From Planctomycetota bacterium (GTDB taxonomy: Bacteria; Planctomycetota; Brocadiia; Brocadiales; Brocadiaceae), in contig VGXV01000008.1 of the NCBI GenBank assembly GCA_016873165.1, positions 31,007 to 95,006 on the forward strand: a stretch of 64,000 nt of DNA. The letters are read 5' to 3'. Of the stretch, positions 18,580-27,072 are shown in pieces. The position numbers and the translations under genes were made by a program. The notes beneath the pieces are model-generated. The model was not told the DNA's origin and searched no databases. It saw only the letters and a program-made list of their open reading frames with translations. Within the stretch, counting starts at the first letter, position 1, and the number at the start of each line of letters is the position of its first letter.

Positions 18580-19740
18580 TGTTTTTCTTTTCCTAAAGAG
18601 TATTTAGCACTAACGTAGAAACCCACACTCTTTGGGTGTGGTCAGAGAGAGGGCCATGCCAGTAAAACAACTCATGTGCATAATAATAGGAACAGTATTT
18701 CTCGCTATATAATTCATTGTCTTGTTTCATTAATCAGCCAAACCGCTTTGACTATAATTGTCAGGATATTATCATATATGAAGTTGAAATCAAGCCAAAA
18801 GCTTTTGGCTTAAATGCGAGAGTGTTTTACTGCAGAGGGGGTAAAGGGCGCCGAGAGGTGTAAGAGGTATGATGCTGGATTATAGAAGAAATCAAACCAA
18901 GGAACTGAGGTACAAAGGAAAAACTAGACGGCTTTGTGTTAGATGGAAACGGGAATGCTCCCGTTTTAAAACATTCTATTTATAAAAATAAAGTAGAGAA
19001 AAAATTATTCTATACCGTTTAAGCCAAATATACACCACCGCTGAAATTTGTATTTGACCCAGTCTGAGAGAGTGGGAACGAGTTATAACTGTCCCCCACT
19101 CGTCACCAGATACCATGGACAATCACCACAATATCCTTTTAAACCATACGGCTTTCCCGTGGTTAGCGATTCCAAAGTGTTGATCTCAGGCAGAGAGAAG
19201 TACGCTGTCATGCCTTAGCCCATCCCTTCCGAAATTCTCTTTCAAATGAGAGTAACCCCATCTTATATTCTTCTTTACATGCCCAAAAGCGGCATAAAGG
19301 TTTTTAAAACTGAATACCTTATCTCTTAATAAACGGTACTTATAGTCAAACAACCCTGGTTTTCGAAACATCAAATAAGCTTTACTCAGAAACACAACAC
19401 TTCGACGGAGTTTACACTGCGCATGCGAATGTGCTCAGTGTGACAGTTTCGTCCATGCTGAGCGGAGCCGAAGCATTAAAAGGCTCATCGAAAACCAGGT
19501 GTGTTTGACTATAAACGTCTCCCGATCTGTCCCTTACTTCAAGGCACGCGATCCATTATAATTTAGGTTATTGACGGATATTGCTTTTGCTTGTAATACA
19601 TCATACTATTTGTGTTATAATTATTTCGTTTTGAGTTCGGGAATTGCTGAGAAAGAACGGCATAATTACTCATATTTAGTTTTCGCGCCTTGGGTATATT
19701 TTATTTGGCGCTATTGTGCACGGGAAAGGAGTGAGTGCAA
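18580..19740. other. Gene-poor, repeat-rich gap
   Basis: No convincing gene was found in about 1.1 kb. It holds a short hairpin with CCACAC and GTGTGG arms at about 18615-18635, a CGGGAATGCTCCCG palindrome near 18950, and the inverted repeat pair described at 19341-19514. A 69-codon minus-strand frame (19186-19395) with IRWGYSHLKENFG resembles the end of some transposases, but it runs into the repeat and has no partner domains. It may be a decayed insertion element. Confidence 0.5.
19341..19514. repeat. Inverted-repeat element, related to the copy at 4536
   Basis: TATAGTCAAACAACCCTGGT and the following TTTCGA (19341-19366) are mirrored by TCGAAAACCAGG and GTTTGACTATAA (19488-19514). The 120 bases inside include CTTCGACGGAGT and TCCATGCTGAGCGGAGCCGA, sequence of the same kind as in the element near 37440-37570. 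This looks like one element inserted into another. Confidence 0.6.
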
Positions 19741-20472
19741 ATGGGTTTTCAGATAATAGATCAGGGAATGAGGGTTCCCCTTACTGCTGGAACATTTACA
19801 ACACCACGCCGGCGGGTTGAAAGGGTGCAATATATCACAAAGGATGCAAAGGTAGAGAGACAGGCGGATGATTTCCCGGGGCAGGAGCAAAGGGAGAGAG
19901 AGAAACAAAAACCTCAGAATCTGCCAAAGCAGGTATATCAGAAAACGGAATATCCACAACAGAGGAATTCATTCCAGGCAGACCGGATAATGTCTTCCCC
20001 GGTGCTTACTGTTTTGCCGGAGACCAGATTAGATGAAGCATGGGAAATTATTCGTGAGCAGAGATTCCGTCATCTTCCCATTCTCACATCGGACAAAAAG
20101 CTTGTGGGCATTATCTCTGACAGAGATTTGCTTCGTGAGGCTGCGCATAGAGAAATAGCAAGGGATATACCACCTGCAGGACACCATGTTCAAAAGGTGT
20201 CCGGGACGGGGGAAAAAGCAAATGATGGCAGGTCGAATACCGATAATAACAAGCCGTCTTCGTCCAAAAAAACCGTTCTGGATATTTGTAAAAGAAGGAT
20301 TCTTACTGCGACTCCCGATACAGAACTGAGAGAAATTGCCAAAATATTAATAGAAGAACATATTGGTGCAATGCCAATTGTTGACGAAAACGGCAATCTT
20401 TTAGGCATGATTACCAGAAGCGATGTTTTAAGGGCAATTGTTGTTTACGGGGTGATTGATCTTTTAATTTAA
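19741..20472 (+). CDS. Two-CBS-domain protein with long disordered N-terminus
   Basis: The 243-residue protein has two CBS domains, at about 80-135 (IMSSPVLTVLPETRLDEAW, GIISDRDLLRE) and 180-243 (ILTATPDTELREIAKIL, GMITRSDVLRAIV). CBS pairs bind adenine nucleotides and act as sensors. The first ~75 residues are Gln/Arg/Lys-rich and look disordered, and a Ser/Asn/Lys-rich linker separates the two CBS units. The ATG at 19741 is chosen because AAAGGAG lies nine bases before it; a GTG at 19735 is too close. It stands alone, so its target is unknown. Confidence 0.82.
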   Translation: MGFQIIDQGMRVPLTAGTFTTPRRRVERVQYITKDAKVERQADDFPGQEQREREKQKPQNLPKQVYQKTEYPQQRNSFQADRIMSSPVLTVLPETRLDEAWEIIREQRFRHLPILTSDKKLVGIISDRDLLREAAHREIARDIPPAGHHVQKVSGTGEKANDGRSNTDNNKPSSSKKTVLDICKRRILTATPDTELREIAKILIEEHIGAMPIVDENGNLLGMITRSDVLRAIVVYGVIDLLI

Positions 20473-20695
20473 TTCTTTTGCTGCATTTCCATTGAATTTG
20501 TTGTCTGTAGTTATTACTCCGGTTTCCCGATAATTTTTTTAAATTTGTAACTGCATATTTTCAACGATACGGTCTTCCACCCCTTCACCCCCGCCAGCGG
20601 GGGATATTTTCTGTTTTCCGCAATGAGGGGGTAAGGGGGAGGAGTTTTTTCCCATAGTCCTTCTATACACTCTGTGAGGAGACTATTCAATTCAT

Positions 20696-21655
20696 TTAAG
20701 GAACGTATTCAGAAAATACATAATCTTTGTCTTTTTTTACCGTATGACAATTAAAGCATCCCGATACCGGGTCTTTTACCACAGAATTCAACATTTTTCC
20801 GTCAAATCCGTCCATAATCCATCCTCCCGTTTCAGGAGCGGCAGCCGAATCCTTTTTCATAGCGGCATACCAGAGAATATTGCCCTGTGAAACGGCTTCT
20901 CCGTCTTTCACCGGTTCGTAAAATCCCACTATTATTTGGCTTCCGTCAGGATATGGCCCGCCTTTTTTGTTTGCTTCAAACCCTGTTTCGTTTACATAGA
21001 TTTGTTGAAATCCGTATAAGGGGCTGTTTTTATCAAGAATTACCTTTGAATTTGAATGACGCCATGTCCTCACATCCGCGGGAAAGGCAAAACTTCCCTC
21101 TACTGCCTTTGGCACATCGCTCTGGGCAACAGATACATCTCCCGCATAACTTGTAAAAATATAATCCCTGTGTTTCATTGATGTATGGCATATATAACAG
21201 CCATTTATGGGGTCGTCTATCTTTGACTGGAAAGTCTTTGCGTCAAAACCGTTAAAAATCCACCCTGCTGATTGGGTTGCCCGTGAGTCTTTCTTCATTC
21301 CCGCGTACCAGATGATATCGCCCTGCCTGATTTCGTTTCCTTCTGCAATTGCTTCATAAAAACCTACGATTACAATACTTCCCTCAGGATAACTGCCTCC
21401 CCGTTTATACGCTTCACTCCCTATGTCATTGATAAATACCTGCTGAAATCCATAGAGTGGGCTTGATTTATCCAGAATGATCTTTGATGTGCCATGCATC
21501 CAGTTTTTGTAATCTTTCGGAAAATCAAAGTGTAATGTCTGCGCTTTTTTGGGTACAGATGATTCCTGTGCTACCTGTTGTGTGGACTGTACAGCACAGC
21601 CTGCTATGCAAAGAACTGCAGAAACGGCAATAGCGGATAAAAATGATTTCTTCAC
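20696..21655 (-). CDS. Tandem cytochrome P460-domain lipoprotein
   Basis: A lipobox IAGC (17-20) makes this a secreted lipoprotein. Two homologous domains follow (about 40-170 and 185-319), each with FPKDYKNW/FPADVRTW, SPLYGFQQ, PEGS or PDGS, and a terminal haem c site: CYICH at 153-157 and CFNCH at 300-304. This matches the cytochrome P460 family, known for hydroxylamine or NO chemistry in nitrifiers and anammox bacteria. The two domains are clearly a duplication. I cannot assign the haem-crosslinking lysine of true P460 from this alone, so a simple electron-transfer or cytochrome c'-beta-like role is possible. Its ribosome binding site is AAGGAGGGAAAT. An operator-like array lies about 200 bases upstream. 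Confidence 0.85.
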   Translation of the reverse strand: MKKSFLSAIAVSAVLCIAGCAVQSTQQVAQESSVPKKAQTLHFDFPKDYKNWMHGTSKIILDKSSPLYGFQQVFINDIGSEAYKRGGSYPEGSIVIVGFYEAIAEGNEIRQGDIIWYAGMKKDSRATQSAGWIFNGFDAKTFQSKIDDPINGCYICHTSMKHRDYIFTSYAGDVSVAQSDVPKAVEGSFAFPADVRTWRHSNSKVILDKNSPLYGFQQIYVNETGFEANKKGGPYPDGSQIIVGFYEPVKDGEAVSQGNILWYAAMKKDSAAAPETGGWIMDGFDGKMLNSVVKDPVSGCFNCHTVKKDKDYVFSEYVP

Positions 21656-21850
21656 TAATTTCCCTCCTTGATAATAAATTTGATAAAATACTTACGACAA
21701 ATCAATTACATGGAGTTACAAATTTAATGCCGAATTACATTTTACATCATTGTTAATATACAAATATTTCATTACTGGTTAGAATTATTATGGTTACATG
21801 AAGTAGCGCTAAATTGTTGGTATATTTTTTATGATTTTTAGGTAATAAAA

Positions 21851-21906
21851 AGTGTGTCAAAAAGTGTGTCATGACACACTGTGTGTCACGTGTGACACTG
21901 TGACAT
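21851..21906. promoter_or_regulatory. Cluster of TGTCA/TGACA half-sites, operator-like
   Basis: AGTGTGTCA occurs at 21851 and 21863, and its mirror TGACACACT at 21872-21880. The latter two form an 18-base perfect palindrome centred at 21871/21872. GTGTGTCAC, GTGTGACAC and TGTGACAT follow to 21906. Six similar half-sites within 56 bases suggest cooperative binding of a dimeric regulator. The nearest gene reading away is the P460 lipoprotein (start 21655). Confidence 0.55.
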
Positions 21907-22051
21907 AGTTTTACAGGTAGAGGTTTTTGCTAAATTATTTTTTGGTTATTTTTAGGAAAAGCAGGGGAACAAATTTCACTTCTTTTTTGTATATATAATT
22001 GGTTTTGACTGACTTCGTTTTGAAGTCGCAATTGCATCAAAGCATCTCCTT

Positions 22052-22092
22052 AAAATGGGCATGTTTTCTCCTTCATGCCCATTTTTTGTTTT
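22052..22092 (+). terminator. Rho-independent terminator without an upstream plus-strand gene
   Basis: AAAATGGGCATG (22052-22063) pairs with CATGCCCATTTT (22074-22085) over a ten-base loop and leads into T6-G-T5. No plus-strand gene lies within 1.5 kb upstream. A TATAAT at 21994-21999 could start a short RNA near 22006, giving a product of about 85 bases. Confidence 0.65.
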
Positions 22093-22252
22093 TAGGTATG
22101 CCAATAAATATTATAATTCTTCTGTAGGATATTTTTGTTTAGTGAGACAACCCTTTGATCGTTTTTCTGCCGGAGCTTCCATCAGTTTTTTCCCTTAACT
22201 GATCTTATTACAGTTCAAACGAAACTATTCGCAAAATACTTATCGACGTATT

Positions 22253-23743
22253 ATGGCACGGCACATACTCAGCAAGTCAACATTTATACGCGGAATACAA
22301 TGCCACAAATCATTGTTTCTCAACCGATATCATAAAGAATTACGGGACACTCTCAGTCCCGAACAAGAAGCGCTTTTTTCACGCGGCACAGATGTCGGTA
22401 TTTTTGCGCAACAATTATTTCCCGGCGGTGTGGATGCAAGCCCTGAAAACTACTATGATTTTTCACCTTCCCTGAAAAAAACAAAACAACTCATGAGCCG
22501 GGGCACAGATGTTATTTACGAAGCGGCATTTCATCATGATGGACTGCTTGCCGCAATAGACATTTTTGTTAAAGACAATACACGATGGAAAATATATGAA
22601 GTAAAAAGCGCTACGAGTATCAGTGATACCCACATTTTGGACGCCTCTTATCAGTATTACGTGGCGACACAATCGGGAATAGCTATTTCGGATATTTCCC
22701 TTGTCCATATTAATACCGAATACGTTCGCCACGGACCAATTGACATCGCATCTCTTTTTACCATTGTTTCTGTTTTAAAAGAAGCGCGCGAAAAACAAAA
22801 TTTTGTGAGGGAAACTATTTTTCTCCTAAAAACCGTGTTAAAAAATAAGTCTCTTCCTGCTATTGATATCGGCGAACACTGTGATTCTCCCTATCCATGC
22901 GATTTTAAAGGATATTGCTGGCAACACATTCCGGAGAATTCCATCTTTGACATATCGGGTCTTTATAGCAAGAAAAAATTCGAACTTTACAACAAAGGCA
23001 TTGTCGCATTACAGGATATTCCGGATGATTACGATTTAAGTCCTTCACAACACATTCAGGTAAAATGTGCCTTAAACAACGAGAAACATATCAAAAATGA
23101 CGAAATGAAAAGGTTTTTGCAGGACATTACGTATCCGCTCTATTTTCTCGATTTTGAGACCTTCCAGCCTGCGATACCGTTATTTGAAAACACAAGACCC
23201 TATCAAAGGATCGTGTTTCAATATTCTTTGCATTATAAGGAAACAGAGTATGCAACACTGCTGCACTTTGAATTTTTAGGAGACGGAAAAACCGATCCGA
23301 GGAGGCCGCTGATTGAAAAACTCTTGCCAGACACAAAAACCCCCGGCGCTATTCTTGTGTATAACAAGGCCTTTGAATGCACAATAATGAAAGAACTTGC
23401 GGAATCCTTCCCGGAGTATTCTGGTGAAATAACTGAGCGGTTATCCCGTATTAAAGATCTTATGATACCCTTTCAGAAAAAATATTATTATACCCCGGAA
23501 ATGAAAGGTTCTTATTCCATAAAATACGTGCTGCCGGCGCTCATACCAAATCCTCCGGAACGATATGAGGATCTGGAAATATGCAACGGGGACATTGCGA
23601 TGAACGCATACGAGTCTCTCAATACAGAGAGTAATCCGCAAAAAAGAGAACGCACGAGACATGCTTTGCTGAGGTATTGCAGGCTGGACACACTGGCAAT
23701 GATATGGATACTGGAGATTATGGAAAAGTGCGGAATGAAATGA
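22253..23743 (+). CDS. DUF2779 protein: Cas4-like nuclease fused to a DEDD exonuclease-like domain
   Basis: The 496-residue protein has two parts. Residues 1-230 look like a Cas4/RecB-type PD-(D/E)XK nuclease: D103, then E116-V-K118, with C17, C210, C216 and C222 spaced like the four cysteines of a Cas4 iron-sulphur cluster. Residues 290-490 show a DEDD exonuclease-like pattern: D300-F-E302, YNKAFE near 370, D402 and D479. This layout fits DUF2779. The nuclease activities are inferred from residues. No CRISPR array or cas gene is in the window. The gene stands alone with ordinary codon use, between the P460 gene and the C_GCAxxG_C_C gene. Confidence 0.8.
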   Translation: MARHILSKSTFIRGIQCHKSLFLNRYHKELRDTLSPEQEALFSRGTDVGIFAQQLFPGGVDASPENYYDFSPSLKKTKQLMSRGTDVIYEAAFHHDGLLAAIDIFVKDNTRWKIYEVKSATSISDTHILDASYQYYVATQSGIAISDISLVHINTEYVRHGPIDIASLFTIVSVLKEAREKQNFVRETIFLLKTVLKNKSLPAIDIGEHCDSPYPCDFKGYCWQHIPENSIFDISGLYSKKKFELYNKGIVALQDIPDDYDLSPSQHIQVKCALNNEKHIKNDEMKRFLQDITYPLYFLDFETFQPAIPLFENTRPYQRIVFQYSLHYKETEYATLLHFEFLGDGKTDPRRPLIEKLLPDTKTPGAILVYNKAFECTIMKELAESFPEYSGEITERLSRIKDLMIPFQKKYYYTPEMKGSYSIKYVLPALIPNPPERYEDLEICNGDIAMNAYESLNTESNPQKRERTRHALLRYCRLDTLAMIWILEIMEKCGMK

Positions 23744-23779
23744 AATTTTCGGACGTTTTTAATGCTATTATTTCTTCAT

Positions 23780-24160
23780 TCATTTCTCACGATTATTCAG
23801 GGTATTATTCTCTTTAATGTAACGATACAGCAATTCATCCGCAACCTCCACGCACCCCATACAGGATAATTGTTTTGATTTCCGTATCTCTTTACAGATA
23901 CTTGAACCACCGGCAATACGGGAGAATGCACGTTCAATATTCCCAAATGCATCTTCATTCTTTACCAGTGTTTTAATGGCATAGAGTGCGCCGCATACTC
24001 CCCCCTCAGCCTTGCCGCCGCCATATTTTTTATAATCACTGATCTGATCTTCCCGGATATTAAATTCTTTCTGATAGGCGGTTAAAATCGCCTGAGCGCA
24101 ATTTAATTGATCCGCACCATGATAATGTTTTGCCGCGTTTTTCCCTTTGGTTTGTTCCAT
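23780..24160 (-). CDS. C_GCAxxG_C_C family redox-type protein
   Basis: This 126-residue protein carries the family cysteine pattern: LNCAQAIL near residue 20, GGVCGALYA near 55, and later SICKEI and SCMGCVE. The family is small and cytoplasmic and is predicted to bind a metal or cluster or to do redox chemistry; no function is proven. It ends 37 bases from the converging DUF2779 gene. msrA on the same strand lies 66 bases downstream of its start, and a shared transcript is possible. Confidence 0.8.
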   Translation of the reverse strand: MEQTKGKNAAKHYHGADQLNCAQAILTAYQKEFNIREDQISDYKKYGGGKAEGGVCGALYAIKTLVKNEDAFGNIERAFSRIAGGSSICKEIRKSKQLSCMGCVEVADELLYRYIKENNTLNNREK

Positions 24161-24226
24161 AAGAAAGATAGAGTGAGAATTATGAAAATTTATTTATAAA
24201 TCTTTGCAACACAATAGAAAGAAATA

Positions 24227-24859
24227 TTATTTTGCATCCTTTCCCCATGTCTCTTTTAAATATTGATCTCTTCCCGATCCGTATTTATATCTTTTATAAT
24301 GTGCCTGGTTCTTCTCATAATACTTCTGGTGATATTCTTCCGCTTTGTAAAATTCAGAAGCAGGCACAATTTCCGTTACAATTGGCTTATTAAATTTTCC
24401 CGATTTCTCCAGCTCTTTTTTAGACGATTCGGCAAGTTTTTTTTGTTCTTCCGAATGATAGAAAATCGCTGTCCGGTATTGTGATCCTACATCGGCAAAC
24501 TGACGGTCTATCGCGGTAGGGTCAATATTTCTCCAAAACACTTCCAAAAGCGCTGAATACGAAATACGGGAAGGATCATATAATATCTCTATCGCCTCGG
24601 CATGTTTCGTCCTGCCGGAGCACACTTCCTCATATGCTGGATGTTCCGTACTGCCGCCGGTATATCCGACAGCAGTAGAAACCACTCCCTCTAATTGATC
24701 AAAGGGATGCTGCATACACCAGAAACAGCCTCCGGCAAATGTCGCCTTTTCATATTTAGTATGACTCATGCCAATATCACTGTCCCGGTTTTCACCGCAC
24801 AACACATTATTTATTCCGAAAACGATGAAAACGAAGATCGCAAGAAAATAGCTATTCAT
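24227..24859 (-). CDS. msrA: Peptide methionine sulfoxide reductase MsrA, exported form
   Basis: This enzyme reduces methionine-S-sulfoxide in proteins. The catalytic motif is GGCFWCMQHPFDQLEGV. The family segments GYTGGSTEHPAYEEVCSG, HAEAIEI and the C-terminal EEYHQKYYEKN are all present. From the ATG at 24859 it begins with a hydrophobic signal sequence (YFLAIFVFIVFGINNVLCGE), implying periplasmic or lipid-anchored placement. The longer frame to 24934 adds 25 basic residues and seems unlikely. The start is uncertain between 24859 and 24871. No MsrB domain is fused or adjacent. Confidence 0.88.
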   Translation of the reverse strand: MNSYFLAIFVFIVFGINNVLCGENRDSDIGMSHTKYEKATFAGGCFWCMQHPFDQLEGVVSTAVGYTGGSTEHPAYEEVCSGRTKHAEAIEILYDPSRISYSALLEVFWRNIDPTAIDRQFADVGSQYRTAIFYHSEEQKKLAESSKKELEKSGKFNKPIVTEIVPASEFYKAEEYHQKYYEKNQAHYKRYKYGSGRDQYLKETWGKDAK

Positions 24860-25136
24860 TCCAGAAAACATTCTGTATTTATAAACATAATGAAAATGTT
24901 TCTTTTTACAAACTTCCTTTTTTATCAAAAACACACGTCAATACATCCGGGTTCATAAATCAAGATAATATTACCAAATATTTACCAGAATAAAAGAAAA
25001 CATTCCGGTAATGATTGCATACAGCACATACTCGTTTACACCATACATAAACGAGAAAAAGGTTTGCATTTTCACTATTGTTGCTATAACATTGTTGCCT
25101 TTATAATATTATTTTTGTTATCAGCAAGGAGATGAA

Positions 25137-25748
25137 ATGTCACAACAAAAAGCTACCAATATAAAATGGCATCACGGCAAGATTACAAGAGCGCACAGAA
25201 TAGAACTAATGAAGCAAAAGGGGGTAACGATCTGGTTAACAGGCCTTTCGGGGTCAGGGAAATCCACCATTGCCGTAGAGCTTGAACACGCGCTTATTGA
25301 AAATAAACACCAGGCGTACATACTTGATGGCGACAATATACGCCATGGCCTTAACAAAAATCTTGGGTTCTCTCCCGAAGATCGTGCGGAAAATATCCGG
25401 CGTATCGGTGAGGTTGCCAAACTCTTCACAGATGCAAATATAATAACAATAACCGCATTTATCTCCCCCTATAAAGAAGACAGAAATAATGCGAGAAAAT
25501 TACAAAATAAAGGCGAATTTGTAGAAATTTATGTGAAATGCCCGATTAGCGTTTGTGAAAAACGCGATGTAAAAGGCCTCTATAAAAAAGCACGGGCGGG
25601 AGAAATCAAAGAATTCACCGGCATATCAGCGCCTTATGAGGAACCCGATAATCCCGAACTGACAATCGATACCTCCGTCCTGTCAGTAGAAGAATCTACA
25701 AGAACTATTTTAAAATACCTCGAAGAAAACGGATATGTAAAATTCTAG
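25137..25748 (+). CDS. cysC: Adenylylsulfate kinase
   Basis: APS kinase phosphorylates adenosine 5'-phosphosulfate to PAPS. The 203 residues include the P-loop GLSGSGKST (about 35-43), the LDGDNIRHGLNKNLGFSPEDRAENIRR region that binds APS, and ISPYKEDRNNAR. AAGGAG lies just before the ATG. No ATP sulfurylase (CysN/CysD) domain is fused and none is adjacent, so PAPS could serve sulfation, in line with the surface-glycan genes further on; that link is speculative. Confidence 0.92.
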   Translation: MSQQKATNIKWHHGKITRAHRIELMKQKGVTIWLTGLSGSGKSTIAVELEHALIENKHQAYILDGDNIRHGLNKNLGFSPEDRAENIRRIGEVAKLFTDANIITITAFISPYKEDRNNARKLQNKGEFVEIYVKCPISVCEKRDVKGLYKKARAGEIKEFTGISAPYEEPDNPELTIDTSVLSVEESTRTILKYLEENGYVKF

Positions 25749-26080
25749 GGAAATGCTGCATACTATTCGCAAATAAGTTACAAATATAATTTTTTGGATT
25801 TTTTGTAATTCTAAAAATATGGAGTCTCTCGCAAGGATGGTATACAAATGCGTAGCGGGAGAGCCGTTTGCGCATATTTTGTGGACAACGCTTCCTGTAA
25901 CGAACGCCTCTTGGCATACGTGCTCAGGGAATTGAAACAATAATTCGTTAAGAAATTCTGCGTCTTTTGACGATAATTTCACAGGCATTGTCAGTTTTTT
26001 TGATGGTATGGAAAGATGGGGAGTTGGCAAGTTGTTTTTTGACGTCTGCCCTCAGTGAGCGGTCGTAGGGCTTCTGTTAG
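25749..26080. other. Gap with a doubtful minus-strand frame
   Basis: A minus-strand open frame (stop at 25710, start at 26030) encodes a segment that reads almost like protein (AEFLNELLFQFPEHVCQEAF), then turns Ile/Phe-rich and runs into the end of cysC. It may be the remnant of a lost gene. No ribosome binding site, motif or relative was recognised. Confidence 0.35.
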
Positions 26081-26220
26081 CCTTGTAGGGGGGATTAAGC
26101 GGAGCGAATCCACCATTCATGCGATAATCGTTGGTGGATACGGCGCAAAACCCAGCGCCTTTATCCACCCTACCCACACCGATCCCATAATCGGTTACAA
26201 AAAATCGGGAATGCTCCCGA
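26081..26220. repeat. Dispersed palindromic repeat, copy A
   Basis: It contains GGATTAAGCGGAGCGAATCC, a central GGTGGATACGG-CAAAAC-CAGCGCC hairpin zone and CTACCCACACCGATCCCATA, ending with AAAAAATCGGGAATGCTCCC. It matches 37566-37704 and, inverted, 44647-44829. It has no coding function although it gives a short open frame. Confidence 0.8.
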
Positions 26221-26234
26221 AAAATATCGGCCCG

Positions 26235-27041
26235 CTATTTCAGCACTTCATTCATGCTGCCGCTGCGGTATCCTTCAATATCGAGGGTAACATATTTATA
26301 GCCTATTTCCTTGAATTTGTTAATTAATGCCTCTCTTTTGCCGTTTTGCAGTAATTTGGGAAAATCTTCAGGCATTACCTCAATTCTTGCTATAGTGTCG
26401 TGATGCCTTACGCGAAACTGGCGCAACCCGATGCTTCGTAGATAATCCTCTGCCGCTGCTACAAGGACTAATTTGCCTTCAGTGATGGATTCTCCGTAAG
26501 GAAATCTTGATGACATGCAGGCATATGACGGTTTGTCCCAGTTGGAGAGATGAAGGTATTTTGATATTTCACGTATATCGGACTTTCTAAACCCGAGGTC
26601 TTTTAAAGGGCTGCGCACGCTGAGTTCCTTCGCGGCTTCGAGTCCTGGTCTGTATTCGTTCGTATCATCGGAATTGGCGCCGTCTGCAACGTTTTTGTAC
26701 CCCTTTTCCCGTGCGATTTCTTTAAGTTTTCCAAATAGTTCCGATTTGCAGAAATAACATCGGTTTGTGGGGTTTTCCGCAAATCCCTTGATATTGAGTT
26801 CGCTGGTGTGAATGGTCATATGGGGAATGCCGATTTCTTTTGCTATCTTTGTTGCTTCTTCGTATTCGAATGCAGGATATGTTTCTGAACGGGCAGTGAT
26901 TGCCAGCGCCTTCTCGCCTAAAACATCAAAACAAACTTTTGCAACGAGAGAACTATCCACTCCCCCAGAAAAAGCGACAATGACACTTTCCAATGCTTCT
27001 ATATAGGTTTTTAATTTATTGAGTTTCTCTTTCGTATTCAT
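26235..27041 (-). CDS. larE: LarE-type ATP-dependent sulfur transferase
   Basis: LarE activates and thiolates a pyridinium dicarboxylate to build the nickel-pincer cofactor of lactate racemase-type enzymes. The PP-loop motif SGGVDSS is at residues 25-31. C175 (PSYACMSSR) matches the sulfur-donor cysteine position. An added CxxC (C95 and C98, NRCYFCKS) gives a three-cysteine set, the pattern reported for LarE proteins with an iron-sulphur cluster. The N-terminal NAD synthase-like fold and 268 residues are normal. nadA lies 31 bases upstream on the same strand, so the two probably form an operon; the cofactor derives from nicotinic acid adenine dinucleotide. larA, larB and larC are not in the window. 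Confidence 0.87.
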   Translation of the reverse strand: MNTKEKLNKLKTYIEALESVIVAFSGGVDSSLVAKVCFDVLGEKALAITARSETYPAFEYEEATKIAKEIGIPHMTIHTSELNIKGFAENPTNRCYFCKSELFGKLKEIAREKGYKNVADGANSDDTNEYRPGLEAAKELSVRSPLKDLGFRKSDIREISKYLHLSNWDKPSYACMSSRFPYGESITEGKLVLVAAAEDYLRSIGLRQFRVRHHDTIARIEVMPEDFPKLLQNGKREALINKFKEIGYKYVTLDIEGYRSGSMNEVLK

Positions 27042-27072
27042 GATATTTAACGGGTGTGCTTCACTAAAAAAT

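Noticed and set aside
18611..18642. Hairpin resembling an IS200/IS605 end
   Set aside because: No transposase gene or second end is present; a short palindrome alone is not enough.
19186..19395. A 69-residue minus-strand frame as a transposase gene
   Set aside because: Only a short similarity to transposase C-termini can be guessed, and part of the frame is made by a repeat.
22252..22273. GGCAC...GC pattern resembling a -24/-12 promoter at the start of the DUF2779 gene
   Set aside because: It lies inside the first codons of the gene and points into it after the start codon.
26055..26327. Short frame with FIHPTHTDP, also seen at 37519-37710
   Set aside because: The shared peptide arises from the dispersed palindromic repeat, not from a gene family.
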